Shown here: piece after piece, positions 21,916 through 31,042 of the stretch | How positions within the stretch are numbered: the first letter of the stretch is position 1 | How the letters are laid out: every line of letters begins with the position of its first letter | DNA from: Fusobacteriota bacterium | GTDB lineage: Bacteria; Bacillota; TC1 | Length of the DNA stretch: 42,887 nt | Assembly (NCBI GenBank): GCA_022615965.1 | Contig: JAKEGG010000013.1 | Location: 1-42,887, forward strand | Direction: 5' to 3' | The notes under the pieces: model-generated | What the model was told of the DNA's origin: nothing | The model's input: only the letters and a program-made list of their open reading frames with translations | Database searches by the model: none | Made by a program: the position numbers and the translations under genes

Positions 21916-23724
21916 TTGAAAGAAATAGGAAAAAAACTACTAACATTAATAATATTTGCAGTAACCATATATTTCGCTATTACCTTGTTTCTAACTAATA
22001 CGGAAGATAAAGTTCAAAAAAGCAGCTTTCTGGAATTTATACAGATGGCTGAAAAAGGAAATATTTCCAGAGCTGAATTTACTGTAGTAGATGATAAAAA
22101 CATAGTGGTTCAATGGAGTTCCAATGCAGATGGAACAAAATATGAATTTGAGGATAACGTTAAATTAATAGGGGAAAGCCTGACTAATGTAGCCTTGGAA
22201 AATAATATACAGGTAGAGACTATCAACAAAAACTCTCTGGATCTGTTGACTATAGGTACAACTATTCTGACTGTGGCAGCCTTTGGCTTCATAATATTTA
22301 TGATTTTCAACAGAAGCAATTCAGGTGGAGGAGCTATGCAGTTTGGTAAAAGTAAAGCCAAACTGGCTAATGAGGATATTTTCAACAAGGTTACCTTTAA
22401 CGATGTAGCAGGTATAGATGAAGTTAGAGAAGAATTACAAGAGATAATAGATTTCTTGAAAAACCCAGCTAAATTTACCAGATTTGGTGCTAAGATACCA
22501 AAGGGCGTTATGCTTTCCGGTGAGCCTGGAACAGGTAAGACTCTGGTAGCCAAGGCAGTTGCCGGAGAGGCAGGAGTGCCTTTCTATTCTATAAGTGGTT
22601 CTGAGTTTGTGGAGCTATATGTAGGTGTTGGTGCCTCAAGAGTGAGAGATTTATTTGATCGAGCTAAAAAGACAGCTCCATGTATTCTTTTTATAGATGA
22701 AATTGATGCAGTAGGGAGACAAAGGGGAGCAGGCTTAGGTGGAGGCCACGATGAAAGAGAGCAAACCTTAAATCAGCTTTTAGTTGAGATGGATGGTATG
22801 AATAACAATGAGGCTATCATTGTGATGGCTGCTACTAACAGACCAGACGTCTTAGATTCTGCCTTGTTAAGACCAGGGCGTTTTGACCGACAGATCGTGA
22901 TAACACCCCCAGATGTCAGGGGTAGAGAAGCTATTATCAACATACATGCTAAAGGCAAGCCTTTAGCTGATGATGTGGATTTAAGCATTATTGCCAAAAG
23001 AACGCCAGGCTTTACTGGAGCAGATCTGGCCAATGTTATGAATGAAGCAGCTTTGTTGGCTGTTAGAAAAAATGAAAACAAGATTTCTATGGAATCCCTA
23101 GAGCAGGCTATAGAAAGAGAAATAGCCGGACCAGAAAAGAAAAGCAAGGTTATGACAGATAAAGAAAGAAAGCTGGTAGCTTATCATGAAACAGGCCATG
23201 CGGTGACAGCATATTATCTTGAAGGAGCCGATCCGGTACATAAAATATCTATCATACCTAGAGGTTACGCTGGAGGCTATACCATAACCTTACCTGATGA
23301 AGATAAAAACTATGCTACTAAAACAGATATGTTAAATCATGTTTGCTTGCTTCTTGGAGGCAGGGTGGCTGAAGAGATAGAAATCGGGGATATCAGCACC
23401 GGAGCATCAAATGACCTGGAAAAAGCTACAGCTATCATTAAAAATATGATCACCGTATATGGAATGAGTGATGAAATAGGTCTGTTGAATTATGGCAGCA
23501 AGGGTGGAGAGGTTTTCTTAGGACGTGATTTTGCCAAGGAGAAAAATTATTCAGAAGAGGTTGCTGCTAAAATTGATAGTACTGCTAAAAAGTATATGGA
23601 TATGTGTCATGAGAGAACTAAAATGATCCTGACTGAACATAGAGATAAACTAACCAAGGTAGCAGAGCTGTTGATGGATAAGGAAGTTATATCCAGAGAA
23701 GAATTTGAGTCTTTAATGGAATAA
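21916..23724 (+). CDS. ftsH: ATP-dependent zinc metalloprotease FtsH
   Basis: A membrane-anchored AAA protease that degrades misfolded membrane and some regulatory proteins. The order is: helix (8-26), short extracytoplasmic domain, second helix (about 112-132), AAA module with Walker A GEPGTGKT (about 202-209), Walker B ILFIDEID and the second region of homology, then the zinc protease motif HETGH (about 424-428) with the third ligand Asp in GASNDLEKA. At 602 residues it is slightly short at the C-terminus compared with many FtsH proteins, as in some clostridia. TTG start with AGAAGGAG about 8 nt upstream. Confidence 0.96.
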   Translation: MKEIGKKLLTLIIFAVTIYFAITLFLTNTEDKVQKSSFLEFIQMAEKGNISRAEFTVVDDKNIVVQWSSNADGTKYEFEDNVKLIGESLTNVALENNIQVETINKNSLDLLTIGTTILTVAAFGFIIFMIFNRSNSGGGAMQFGKSKAKLANEDIFNKVTFNDVAGIDEVREELQEIIDFLKNPAKFTRFGAKIPKGVMLSGEPGTGKTLVAKAVAGEAGVPFYSISGSEFVELYVGVGASRVRDLFDRAKKTAPCILFIDEIDAVGRQRGAGLGGGHDEREQTLNQLLVEMDGMNNNEAIIVMAATNRPDVLDSALLRPGRFDRQIVITPPDVRGREAIINIHAKGKPLADDVDLSIIAKRTPGFTGADLANVMNEAALLAVRKNENKISMESLEQAIEREIAGPEKKSKVMTDKERKLVAYHETGHAVTAYYLEGADPVHKISIIPRGYAGGYTITLPDEDKNYATKTDMLNHVCLLLGGRVAEEIEIGDISTGASNDLEKATAIIKNMITVYGMSDEIGLLNYGSKGGEVFLGRDFAKEKNYSEEVAAKIDSTAKKYMDMCHERTKMILTEHRDKLTKVAELLMDKEVISREEFESLME

Positions 23725-23755
23725 TAAATAAAAAAATGTATGAAAGGGAGACAAC

Positions 23756-24172
23756 ATGGAGAAAACGTTTGTAATGTTAAAATCTGATGGATTAAAAAGA
23801 GGCTTATTAGGTGAAGTTATCAGCAGAATTGAAAAAAAGGGCTATAAAGTTTTAGGCTTAAAAATTCAAAGACTAACCAAGGAACAGCTGGATAAGCACT
23901 ACTATGAGCATCTTGAAAGACCATATTTTCCTTCACTAGTTGAGTATCTGACTTCTGGACCTGTGGTTCATATGGTTATAGGTGGAGATAATGTAATTTC
24001 AGGTATCCGTAAGCTAAATGGAGCTACAGATCCTGAAAAAGCGGAAATGGGCAGCATCAGAGGAGATTTGGCTATCAATATGACTAAAAACCTCATTCAC
24101 GCTTCAGATTCATTGGAAAATGCTGAAAGAGAAATCGCTCTTTATTTCAGCCCAGATGAAATTGTTGAATAA
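23756..24172 (+). CDS. ndk: Nucleoside diphosphate kinase
   Basis: A 138-residue enzyme that passes phosphate between nucleoside tri- and diphosphates through a phospho-histidine. It opens with KTFVMLKSDGLKRGLLGEVI and has GATDPEKAEMGSIRGDLA. The catalytic His is in NLIHASDS (about 115), where most family members have HGSDS; Ala for Gly next to the His is a small departure. It follows ftsH by 31 bp with GAAAGGGAG as ribosome site and precedes fhs by 27 bp, so ftsH-ndk-fhs may be one transcript. Confidence 0.95.
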   Translation: MEKTFVMLKSDGLKRGLLGEVISRIEKKGYKVLGLKIQRLTKEQLDKHYYEHLERPYFPSLVEYLTSGPVVHMVIGGDNVISGIRKLNGATDPEKAEMGSIRGDLAINMTKNLIHASDSLENAEREIALYFSPDEIVE

Positions 24173-24199
24173 AATATTTAAATAAAAAGGAGATTAAAA

Positions 24200-25876
24200 A
24201 TGAGTTTCAAAAGCGACATTGAAATTGCTCAAGAGGCAGTCAAAAAACCGATTGTAGAAATTGCAGAAAGCATTGGTCTTTCACAAGACGACCTAGAATT
24301 ATATGGTAAATATAAAGCTAAGATTTCTATGGAAACAGTTAAAAGACTAAGAGGAGAAAAAGACGGCAAGCTGATCCTGGTTACTGCAATCAGCCCTACA
24401 CCAGCTGGTGAAGGTAAAACTACTACTTCTGTAGGCTTAGCTGATGGTTTAGCTAAAATCGGCAAAAAAGTTATGGTTTGCTTAAGAGAACCTTCTCTTG
24501 GACCAAGCTTTGGAGTTAAAGGTGGAGCTGCTGGTGGAGGATATGCACAGGTTGTTCCTATGGATGATATCAACCTACACTTTACTGGTGACTTACATGC
24601 TATCACTTATGCTCATAACCTATTGGCTGCAATGATCGACAACAGCATCCAACAAGGCAATCCATTGAATATTGATCCAAGAACTATCGTTTTCCGTCGT
24701 GTTATTGACTTAAACGACAGATCATTAAGAGATATCGTTATTGGTTTAGGTGGAAAAGCTAATGGTGTTCCTCGTGAAAACGGCTTTGATATCACAGTGG
24801 CTTCTGAGGTAATGGCAATTCTATGCTTAGCTGATGATCTGATGGATATGAAAAAACGTTTTGCTCAAATCGTGATCGGCTATACTTATGATAAAAAACC
24901 AGTAACTGCTGCTGACTTACAGGCACAAGGCGCTATGGCTCTTCTTATGAAAGATGCTATCAAGCCTAACCTGGTTCAGACTTTAGAAAACACACCTGCT
25001 TTCATCCACGGCGGACCTTTCGCAAATATCGCTCATGGTTGTAACAGTGTCAATGCTACTAAAACTGCTATGAAAATTGCTGATTATACAGTAACTGAAG
25101 CTGGTTTTGGAGCAGACCTAGGTGCAGAGAAGTTCTTTGACTTAAAATGTAGATTTGCTGACTTGAAGCCTGATGTAACAGTGATCGTTGCTACAGTTCG
25201 TGCATTAAAAATGCATGGTGGAGTTCCTAAAGCTGAATTAGGTCCAGAAAATCTTGATGCTTTGGCAAAAGGCTTTGCTAACCTGGAAAAACATATTGAA
25301 AACGTTGGTAAATTCGGTGTGCCAGTTGTTGTTGCTATCAATGCTTTCCCAACTGATACTAAAGCTGAATTAGATTTAGTTGAAAAGAAATGTAACGAAA
25401 TGGGCGTTGAAGTTTCTCTGTCTGAAGTTTGGGCAAAAGGTGGAGAAGGTGGAGCTGATTTAGCTGAGAAAGTTGTTAAAACTATCGAAACTAAACCTTC
25501 AAACTTCAAATTCCTATATGATACAAATCTTTCAATTAAAGAGAAAATCAGCACGATAGCTACTGAAATCTATGGTGCTGACAAAGTTAACTTTACATCT
25601 GATGTAGAAAAAACCATCAAACAATTAAATGAAATGGGTTATGATAAGCTGCCAATTTGTATGGCAAAAACTCAATATTCATTTACAGATGATCAAACTA
25701 AATTAGGACGTCCTACTGGCTTTGATATCACTATCAGAGAAATCAGACTTTCAGCTGGTGCAGGCTTCTTAGTTTGTATAACTGGTGCTATTATGACTAT
25801 GCCAGGATTACCTAAGGTTCCTTCAGCTTGTAAGATCGATATCGATGAGGATGGAGTTATCACAGGCTTATTCTAA
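24200..25876 (+). CDS. fhs: Formate-tetrahydrofolate ligase
   Basis: A 558-residue cytosolic enzyme that joins formate to tetrahydrofolate with ATP, giving 10-formyl-THF. It serves the methyl branch of the acetyl-CoA pathway in acetogens, or purine and glycine metabolism and one-carbon balance in other anaerobes. The nucleotide loop [18 protein letters not shown] is at about 68-85, followed by [23 protein letters not shown] (given here in the family's well-known order) and [14 protein letters not shown]. The gene is richer in preferred codons than its neighbours, suggesting high expression. It ends at a bidirectional-looking terminator. Confidence 0.96.
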   Translation: MSFKSDIEIAQEAVKKPIVEIAESIGLSQDDLELYGKYKAKISMETVKRLRGEKDGKLILVTAISPTPAGEGKTTTSVGLADGLAKIGKKVMVCLREPSLGPSFGVKGGAAGGGYAQVVPMDDINLHFTGDLHAITYAHNLLAAMIDNSIQQGNPLNIDPRTIVFRRVIDLNDRSLRDIVIGLGGKANGVPRENGFDITVASEVMAILCLADDLMDMKKRFAQIVIGYTYDKKPVTAADLQAQGAMALLMKDAIKPNLVQTLENTPAFIHGGPFANIAHGCNSVNATKTAMKIADYTVTEAGFGADLGAEKFFDLKCRFADLKPDVTVIVATVRALKMHGGVPKAELGPENLDALAKGFANLEKHIENVGKFGVPVVVAINAFPTDTKAELDLVEKKCNEMGVEVSLSEVWAKGGEGGADLAEKVVKTIETKPSNFKFLYDTNLSIKEKISTIATEIYGADKVNFTSDVEKTIKQLNEMGYDKLPICMAKTQYSFTDDQTKLGRPTGFDITIREIRLSAGAGFLVCITGAIMTMPGLPKVPSACKIDIDEDGVITGLF

Positions 25877-25920
25877 GATCAGTCTTAATAATTTAACATT
25901 AGATTTTAGAAATATTAAAA

Positions 25921-25957
25921 ACCAAGGTATATATTTTGTATACCTTGGTTTTATTTT
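25921..25957 (+). terminator. Terminator after fhs
   Basis: ACCAAGGTATA (25921-25931) pairs with TATACCTTGGT (25939-25949), 7-nt loop, then TTTTATTTTT. It lies between converging genes; on the minus strand it would serve the GH25 gene less well. Confidence 0.85.
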
Positions 25958-25978
25958 TATCAACAATTAAAATCTTTG

Positions 25979-26734
25979 CTATTCTACTCCAGCTAACTTT
26001 AACAGATCTTCTCCATTACCATTGAACTTGTTAAAGTCCACAGGTCCAGTGATACCTTTGACAGTTCCACTATCTGTATATTGCCAGAAGGTCCAGTTAC
26101 TAATTGCTGGAGCATCGGTATTGTAGGTTGGAAACCAGATCAGGTAGTCTTTAAAGATATCCTTGATATAGTAGTTGTAAGTATCAATATTACAATAGAT
26201 TATAGGTTTTACCCCATAGTTTTCTTCTATCAAAGTTACATATTCCTTGATTTCTAAAATAACTTTACCTTGTTCCACGTCGCTGACTTTTTCAATATCA
26301 ACTACTGGTGGCAAGGTACATTCTTCTTTAGGTACTACCTTGATAAAGTGTTCAGCTTGTTTGGTACCATCGTTGTTGACATCATAAAAATGATAAGCAG
26401 ATTTTAAAAAACCATTATTTGAAGCTTCGTTCCAGTTTTTATCAAAATATTTATCCTTGTAGCTTATTCCCTCTGTTGCTTTGATGAAAACAAAACTGAT
26501 CGAGCTTTTGTCAATCTGTTCCCATTTGATGCTTCCTTGATGGTTGGAAACATCTATACCTTGCAGATTAGTAGCATTAGGCACTATTTCATTTAGCTCA
26601 CAAGGACCTTTGGGCCAGAATACTAAAGCCAGGGTCACCAGTAGAATCAGAATAATCAGCAAGATAAAATAGAAGCTTTTATTTTGCTTGAGATTTTTCA
26701 GCTTTTCTGGCATGTTGTTAATATTAAGAGACAT
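25979..26734 (-). CDS. Membrane-anchored GH25 lysozyme (muramidase)
   Basis: A 251-residue protein with a single N-terminal membrane helix (about 20-42) and an external glycoside hydrolase family 25 domain that cuts peptidoglycan between MurNAc and GlcNAc. Family signatures are GIDVSNHQGSIKW (about 59-71, catalytic-pocket Asp), FIKATEG, PPVVDIEK (about 141-148, catalytic Asp/Glu) and FWQYTDSG near the C-terminus. No cell-wall-binding repeats follow, so the membrane anchor alone holds it near the wall. It lies 16 bp downstream of folE on the same strand, and its ribosome site is GGAGGA before the ATG. Confidence 0.9.
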   Translation of the reverse strand: MSLNINNMPEKLKNLKQNKSFYFILLIILILLVTLALVFWPKGPCELNEIVPNATNLQGIDVSNHQGSIKWEQIDKSSISFVFIKATEGISYKDKYFDKNWNEASNNGFLKSAYHFYDVNNDGTKQAEHFIKVVPKEECTLPPVVDIEKVSDVEQGKVILEIKEYVTLIEENYGVKPIIYCNIDTYNYYIKDIFKDYLIWFPTYNTDAPAISNWTFWQYTDSGTVKGITGPVDFNKFNGNGEDLLKLAGVE

Positions 26735-26750
26735 ATTTCCTCCTTCTTGT

Positions 26751-27281
26751 TTAGATCGTCGAGTAAGAAGTTGATTTAGTTGTAGTCAGGCTGCCATGGG
26801 ACTTGATTCCTCTTGCTGTCATACAGGTATGCTCAGCTACAATAATTACTTCTGCAGATCTGGCTTTACCGTATTTTACTATGGCGTCTGCTATCTGTTG
26901 TCCGAGTCTTTCCTGTAATTGAAAACGACAGGCATATATTTCCACCATTCTAGGTAGCTTGCTCAAGCCTAAAACATAATTTCCTGGTATATACTTAATG
27001 GAAACCTTTCCAAAAAATGGCATCATGTGATGCTCGCACATACTATAGAATGGAATCTCGGATACTTCGATCTCTTCTGGGTTTTTTGCTGTATTAGGAA
27101 AGAGCTTGATTACATCGTTAGGGTGCATATGATAACCTTTTAATAGTTCTGTGCCCCACATTTTGGCTACTCTTCTAGGTGTGTCTGACATGGATTCGTC
27201 AAAGCATTCTCCTCCACAGTTGTCTTCCAGATTTTCTAATAGTTCTTTAAATAGTTCTTCAACTTTTTCTTTATTTTTCAT
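26751..27281 (-). CDS. folE: GTP cyclohydrolase I FolE
   Basis: A 176-residue enzyme for the first step of folate synthesis: GTP to 7,8-dihydroneopterin triphosphate. Zinc ligands and catalytic residues are in FYSMCEHHMMPFFGKV and AEHTCMTARGIKSHGS; both signature blocks are intact. Length is normal for the bacterial form. It is the first gene of a two-gene minus-strand unit with the GH25 lysozyme. It has an extended -10 promoter about 36 bp upstream. Confidence 0.95.
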   Translation of the reverse strand: MKNKEKVEELFKELLENLEDNCGGECFDESMSDTPRRVAKMWGTELLKGYHMHPNDVIKLFPNTAKNPEEIEVSEIPFYSMCEHHMMPFFGKVSIKYIPGNYVLGLSKLPRMVEIYACRFQLQERLGQQIADAIVKYGKARSAEVIIVAEHTCMTARGIKSHGSLTTTKSTSYSTI

Positions 27282-27317
27282 TTAATGGCTCCAATACCTT
27301 TTTATTCTTTATAGTCG

Positions 27318-27327
27318 ATTTTACCAT
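27318..27327 (-). promoter_or_regulatory. Extended -10 promoter element (ATGGTAAAAT) for folE
   Basis: Read on the minus strand, ATGGTAAAAT occupies 27327-27318, about 36 bp before the folE ATG, with only a poor TAGCAA 17 bp further upstream. It is the same 10-mer seen at 8048. No tetrahydrofolate riboswitch is visible. Confidence 0.6.
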
Positions 27328-27384
27328 AATTTTGATTCTTTTGCTATATTTTAGGATAAGAGAGAGATTTTTACCTAAGTTTAC

Positions 27385-27413
27385 TTGACTGAAGGATCTT
27401 CTTAGGATATAAT
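27385..27413 (+). promoter_or_regulatory. Promoter for rplM-rpsI
   Basis: TTGACT (27385-27390), a 17-bp spacer and TATAAT (27408-27413). The leader to the rplM ATG is about 88 nt and may hold an autoregulatory L13 site; no convincing structure was recognised by eye. Confidence 0.8.
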
Positions 27414-27507
27414 TATTAATGCTTTTATGAATATTTTTTAAGCAAGAGCCCAGCTTTCAAGATGGTCATAGAGGTAAAAAAGATTAAAGATAAGAGGGAG
27501 GATTCCT

Positions 27508-27942
27508 ATGAAAACATATATGGCTACACCAAGTACTATTGAAAGAAAATGGTATGTTGTAGATGCCCAAGATCAAACCTTAGGTCGTTTAGCATCTGAG
27601 GTGGCAATAGTATTAAGAGGTAAGCATAAACCTCAATATACTCCTCATTTAGACACAGGAGATAATGTAATTGTAATCAATGCAGATAAAGTTAAACTAA
27701 CAGGAAACAAAGCATCCCAAAAGATGTATTACAGACATACAGGCTATACAGGCAACTTAAAATCATTTACCTATAAAGAAATGATGGAAAAGTTCCCTGA
27801 AAGAGTTATTAAGTATGCAGTTAAAGGGATGGTTCCTCACAATAAGCTAGGTAGACAAATGTTGACTAAGCTGCACGTGTATGCAGGCAGCGAGCATCCG
27901 CATCAGGCACAACAGCCTGAGGCTTTAGAGATTAAAGGATAA
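27508..27942 (+). CDS. rplM: 50S ribosomal protein L13
   Basis: A 144-residue large-subunit protein. It has the L13 marks [34 protein letters not shown] and [14 protein letters not shown]. Ribosome site GGGAGGA precedes the ATG. It is followed 11 bp later by rpsI, the near-universal L13-S9 pair. Confidence 0.98.
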   Translation: MKTYMATPSTIERKWYVVDAQDQTLGRLASEVAIVLRGKHKPQYTPHLDTGDNVIVINADKVKLTGNKASQKMYYRHTGYTGNLKSFTYKEMMEKFPERVIKYAVKGMVPHNKLGRQMLTKLHVYAGSEHPHQAQQPEALEIKG

Positions 27943-27953
27943 GGAGGAATAAA

Positions 27954-28346
27954 ATGGCTAATACACAATTTTATGGAACTGGCAGAAGGAAAAATGCAGT
28001 TGCCAGAGTTTATTTAAAACCAGGCAAAGGCAATATCCAGGTTAATGATAGAGATGTTAAAGAATACTTAAGTCAGGATATTCTGGTGATGATTGTCAAG
28101 CAACCATTGGTAGTTACTGATAATGCAAACAAATTTGATGTTATCGCTAAAGTAAACGGTGGTGGTGTTGCCGGTCAGGCAGGAGCTATTCGTCATGGAA
28201 TCTCCAGAGCTTTGATCGAAGCAGATGCTGCATTAAGACCAGCTTTAAAAAGAGAAGGTTTCTTAACCAGAGATCCAAGAATGAAAGAAAGAAGAAAGTA
28301 TGGTTTGAAAAAAGCCAGAAAAGCTTCACAGTTCTCAAAAAGATAA
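27954..28346 (+). CDS. rpsI: 30S ribosomal protein S9
   Basis: A 130-residue small-subunit protein ending in the characteristic basic tail [17 protein letters not shown], which reaches into the P site. Other marks are [19 protein letters not shown] and [19 protein letters not shown]. It is cotranscribed with rplM, with AAGGAGG before the ATG, and a strong terminator follows. Confidence 0.98.
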   Translation: MANTQFYGTGRRKNAVARVYLKPGKGNIQVNDRDVKEYLSQDILVMIVKQPLVVTDNANKFDVIAKVNGGGVAGQAGAIRHGISRALIEADAALRPALKREGFLTRDPRMKERRKYGLKKARKASQFSKR

Positions 28347-28378
28347 TACTTTTTGGATCAAAACATATATCAAGAAAC

Positions 28379-28422
28379 AGAGGACGATTTTCAGGCTGTC
28401 TGGCCTGAAAAGGTCCTCTTTT
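28379..28422 (+). terminator. Terminator after rpsI
   Basis: A two-part stem: AGAGGAC (28379) with GTCCTCT (28413-28419), and an inner TTTTCAGGC with GCCTGAAAA, running into T4. It ends the ribosomal unit and separates it from metY. Confidence 0.88.
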
Positions 28423-28451
28423 AATATATTAAAGTTAAAGGAGCTGAAATT

Positions 28452-29729
28452 ATGAATAATAAAATTGAAACTAAATGTCTCCATGAAGGATATAAGCCGA
28501 AAAAAGGAGAACCTAGAGAACTACCGATATATCAAAGCACTACCTTTAAATATGATACCAGTGATGAAATGGGAGCCTTATTCGACCTGGAGGCCAGTGG
28601 ATACTTTTATACCAGATTACAAAACCCTACCAATGATTTTGTGGCAGATAAGATTTGTGCTCTGGAAGGTGGAGTGGCAGCAATGCTGACTTCATCTGGT
28701 CAGGCTGCAAATTTTTATGCTATTTTTAATATTTGTGAAGCTGGTGATCATTTTATTGCCACTTCATCTATCTATGGAGGAACCTATAATTTATTTAGTG
28801 TTACCTTGAAGAAAATGGGTATTGAATGTACTTTTGTTGATCAGGAGCTACCAGAGGAAGAGCTGGACAAATATTTTAAGCCTAATACCAAGGCTGTTTT
28901 TGGTGAGACTATCACCAATCCAACAGTTGCAGTATTAGACATAGAAAAATTTGTCAAACTAGCCCATCGACATGGTGTGCCCTTGATCGTTGATAATACT
29001 TTTGCTACACCAATAAATTGTCGTCCTATTGAATGGGGCGTTGATATTGTAACTCATTCAACTACAAAATATATGGATGGACATGCAGTAGGAGTTGGTG
29101 GCGCAATTGTTGATAGTGGTAATTTTAATTGGGATGATCATAAAGAGGGATTTCCTGGTCTGACTACTCCTGATCCTTCCTACCATGGGATCACTTATAC
29201 AGAGAGATTTGGAAAAGGAGCCTATATCACCAAGGCTACAGTTCAGCTAATGAGAGATCTAGGTGCTATTCAATCTCCACAAAATGCTTTCTATTTAAAT
29301 CTAGGTCTGGAGACCTTGCATTTAAGGATGAAGGCTCATTGTAGCAATGCCTTAGAGGTAGCCAGGTTTTTGAAGTCTCAGGACCAGGTTGCCTGGGTCA
29401 ATTATCCTGAACTTGAGGGTGATAGCTATTATGAACGTGCCAGGAAGTATTTACCAAAGGGTAGTTGCGGGGTTGTCTCCTTTGGTCTTAAAGGAGGCAG
29501 GGAGCTGGCTACCAGGTTTATGGATAAGCTGGAACTGGCAGCGATCATGACTCATGTGGCTGATAGTAAAACCTGCTTGCTACATCCTGCTAGTCATACC
29601 CATCGTCAGCTTTCTGACCAGCAGCTTAGTGAGGCTGGGGTAGCTCCGGATTTGATCAGGTTTTCTGTAGGCTTGGAGAATGTTGAGGATATTATTGCAG
29701 ATCTAAAACAGGCCTTAAGTACTATATAG
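28452..29729 (+). CDS. metY: O-acetylhomoserine sulfhydrylase MetY (Cys/Met metabolism PLP enzyme)
   Basis: A 425-residue pyridoxal-phosphate enzyme of the Cys/Met metabolism family; it makes homocysteine from O-acetylhomoserine and sulfide. The PLP lysine is in THSTTKYMDGHAVGVGG (about Lys206). Other marks are YTRLQNPTNDFVADKICALEGG and DNTFATPINCRPIEWG. The length and the long insertion near 230-260 favour MetY over the shorter MetB/MetC, but methionine gamma-lyase activity cannot be excluded from sequence. AAAGGAG is about 7 nt before the ATG. No SAM riboswitch or T-box is seen in the 105-bp upstream gap. Confidence 0.88.
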   Translation: MNNKIETKCLHEGYKPKKGEPRELPIYQSTTFKYDTSDEMGALFDLEASGYFYTRLQNPTNDFVADKICALEGGVAAMLTSSGQAANFYAIFNICEAGDHFIATSSIYGGTYNLFSVTLKKMGIECTFVDQELPEEELDKYFKPNTKAVFGETITNPTVAVLDIEKFVKLAHRHGVPLIVDNTFATPINCRPIEWGVDIVTHSTTKYMDGHAVGVGGAIVDSGNFNWDDHKEGFPGLTTPDPSYHGITYTERFGKGAYITKATVQLMRDLGAIQSPQNAFYLNLGLETLHLRMKAHCSNALEVARFLKSQDQVAWVNYPELEGDSYYERARKYLPKGSCGVVSFGLKGGRELATRFMDKLELAAIMTHVADSKTCLLHPASHTHRQLSDQQLSEAGVAPDLIRFSVGLENVEDIIADLKQALSTI

Positions 29730-29738
29730 CTGTAAAGC

Positions 29739-29777
29739 AAAAGGAAAGAATCAATAACTGATTCTTTCCTTTTTTAT
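29739..29777 (+). terminator. Terminator between metY and the Nudix gene
   Basis: A 15-bp stem (29739-29753 with 29759-29773; core GGAAAGAATCA) around a 5-nt loop, with an A-run before and a T-run after, so it can terminate both converging units. Confidence 0.9.
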
Positions 29778-29792
29778 ATATTTATTTACTTA

Positions 29793-30317
29793 CTAATTCT
29801 CTTCTAAAAGATCATTGTTTTTTAAATATTCCAGATAGAAAAAAGCCATCTGAGACTTTAAATCACTGATCTCACCATTTAAAATCTTCTCATAAAACTC
29901 TTCACGAGATACCCAGAGGATCTCAGTAACATCAACATCCTCATCATTTAAAGAATCTATTCCCACATGAGGATATTTATAGTAATAAAGAAAATATCTG
30001 CTATCAGACATACCAACCACAGGATTAAACTTAACTAAAAACTTTAGATCCTCTGCCTTAACATCAAGATGAGCCTCCTCAGCTAACTCCTCGACCATAA
30101 CTTCCTTAAAACCCAGACCTGGCTTATCTAAACAACCAGCAGGGATTTCCAGGGATTCTCTTAATAGCGCTGGTCTGAACTGTCTGACTAATAACAGCTT
30201 GCCATCAGCATCCTCAACAATAGCTCCAGAAGCATCCTTATCAACTACATATTCAAAAACTCTGCCATTATATGTTCTGCTGCCAACCTTAAACCAGCCG
30301 TCATATAAGTATTCCAC
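29793..30317 (-). CDS. Nudix hydrolase, ADP-ribose pyrophosphatase-like
   Basis: A 174-residue enzyme of the ADP-ribose/nucleoside-diphosphate-sugar pyrophosphatase type (VVDKDASGAIVEDADGKLLLVRQFRP, ESLEIPAG). The Nudix box is at about 61-84 but is not canonical: after GCLDKPG it reads EVMVEELAEEAHL, with the usual Arg of RE replaced and His in place of the Gly of EExG, though the metal-binding Glu cluster is kept. It is the last gene of a minus-strand unit (aldolase, phosphatase, Nudix) and its start abuts the stop of the HAD gene. Confidence 0.82.
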   Translation of the reverse strand: MEYLYDGWFKVGSRTYNGRVFEYVVDKDASGAIVEDADGKLLLVRQFRPALLRESLEIPAGCLDKPGLGFKEVMVEELAEEAHLDVKAEDLKFLVKFNPVVGMSDSRYFLYYYKYPHVGIDSLNDEDVDVTEILWVSREEFYEKILNGEISDLKSQMAFFYLEYLKNNDLLEEN

Positions 30318-31042
30318 TATAAATCCCCCCAGATCAATTTATCGTCAAGAAAAATATCCTTTACTCCAGAAATTATCAGGTCAGCCTGACCCTCTAGTAT
30401 TTCCCTGGTTCCAGTACCAGACAGCACCCCTATCTTTAAACCTGCTCCACCTTTGTCAGCAAATTCCATATCAACCAGGGTATCGCCAACGACCCCAACC
30501 TCCTTAGCTTTGATGCTATATAAGTTACAAAAGTTATACATATAGTCAGGGGCTGGCTTAGGGTCAACCTGACCATCATCAGCTCCAATAAAATCAAAAT
30601 ATTGATAAAGACCAGTTTTCTTTAAAAACAAGGTTGCATTGATCAGTGAATCTGCAGTGGAAAGACCTATCAAGATATTATTTTCCTTTAAGCGTCTGAT
30701 TGTCTCAAGGACTCCAGCTATCGGATAAAAAGGGAGCTCGGAAGCTACCTCGTTAAAAGTAGCCGTTGACCAGGAAATAAATTTCTCCTGATCACTGATA
30801 AAAGAACAAACAGATAAAAAATCCAGAGCTACATCCTTGTTGGTACCACCTGATAAGGAGCCACCTGAATCGATATGCTGGCTATATAGGCCTATTGCTT
30901 GTTCCAGCCTTTGCTGATAGGAGTCATCAAGACCATAGCGTTTTCTGAGCCTGTTGATCACCTCAAGGGCAATGGGTCTCCAGGTCCTGGCAAACTCTAA
31001 CAAAGTACCATCTTTATCAAATAAGATTCCTTTGATCAGCAT
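30317..31042 (-). CDS. HAD-superfamily phosphatase, phosphoglycolate-phosphatase-like
   Basis: A 241-residue HAD hydrolase. Motif I is LFDKDGTLLEF (catalytic Asp8 and Asp10), motif II is the Ser/Thr in IGLSTADS, motif III a Lys in DPKPAPD, and motif IV GVVGDTLVDMEFA. The helical cap between motifs I and II is the C1 type of phosphoglycolate phosphatase and beta-phosphoglucomutase. The Lys in DKDGT (normally DLDGT or DMDGT) is common in clostridial members. It sits directly after the aldolase gene with no gap, so it may act on a sugar phosphate, but that is inferred. Confidence 0.85.
   Translation of the reverse strand: MLIKGILFDKDGTLLEFARTWRPIALEVINRLRKRYGLDDSYQQRLEQAIGLYSQHIDSGGSLSGGTNKDVALDFLSVCSFISDQEKFISWSTATFNEVASELPFYPIAGVLETIRRLKENNILIGLSTADSLINATLFLKKTGLYQYFDFIGADDGQVDPKPAPDYMYNFCNLYSIKAKEVGVVGDTLVDMEFADKGGAGLKIGVLSGTGTREILEGQADLIISGVKDIFLDDKLIWGDL

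Noticed and set aside
22110-22553. Minus-strand open frame within ftsH
   Set aside because: It is an antisense shadow of a highly conserved gene, with no start signal.
27282-27400. Tetrahydrofolate riboswitch upstream of folE
   Set aside because: Only an extended -10 promoter and a short leader are seen; no matching paired elements.
28347-28451. SAM riboswitch or T-box upstream of metY
   Set aside because: The 105-bp gap is almost filled by the rpsI terminator; no SAM-I or T-box core sequence is present.
30199-30507. Plus-strand open frame across the Nudix/HAD boundary
   Set aside because: Both underlying minus-strand genes have strong family motifs; this frame has none and no ribosome site.
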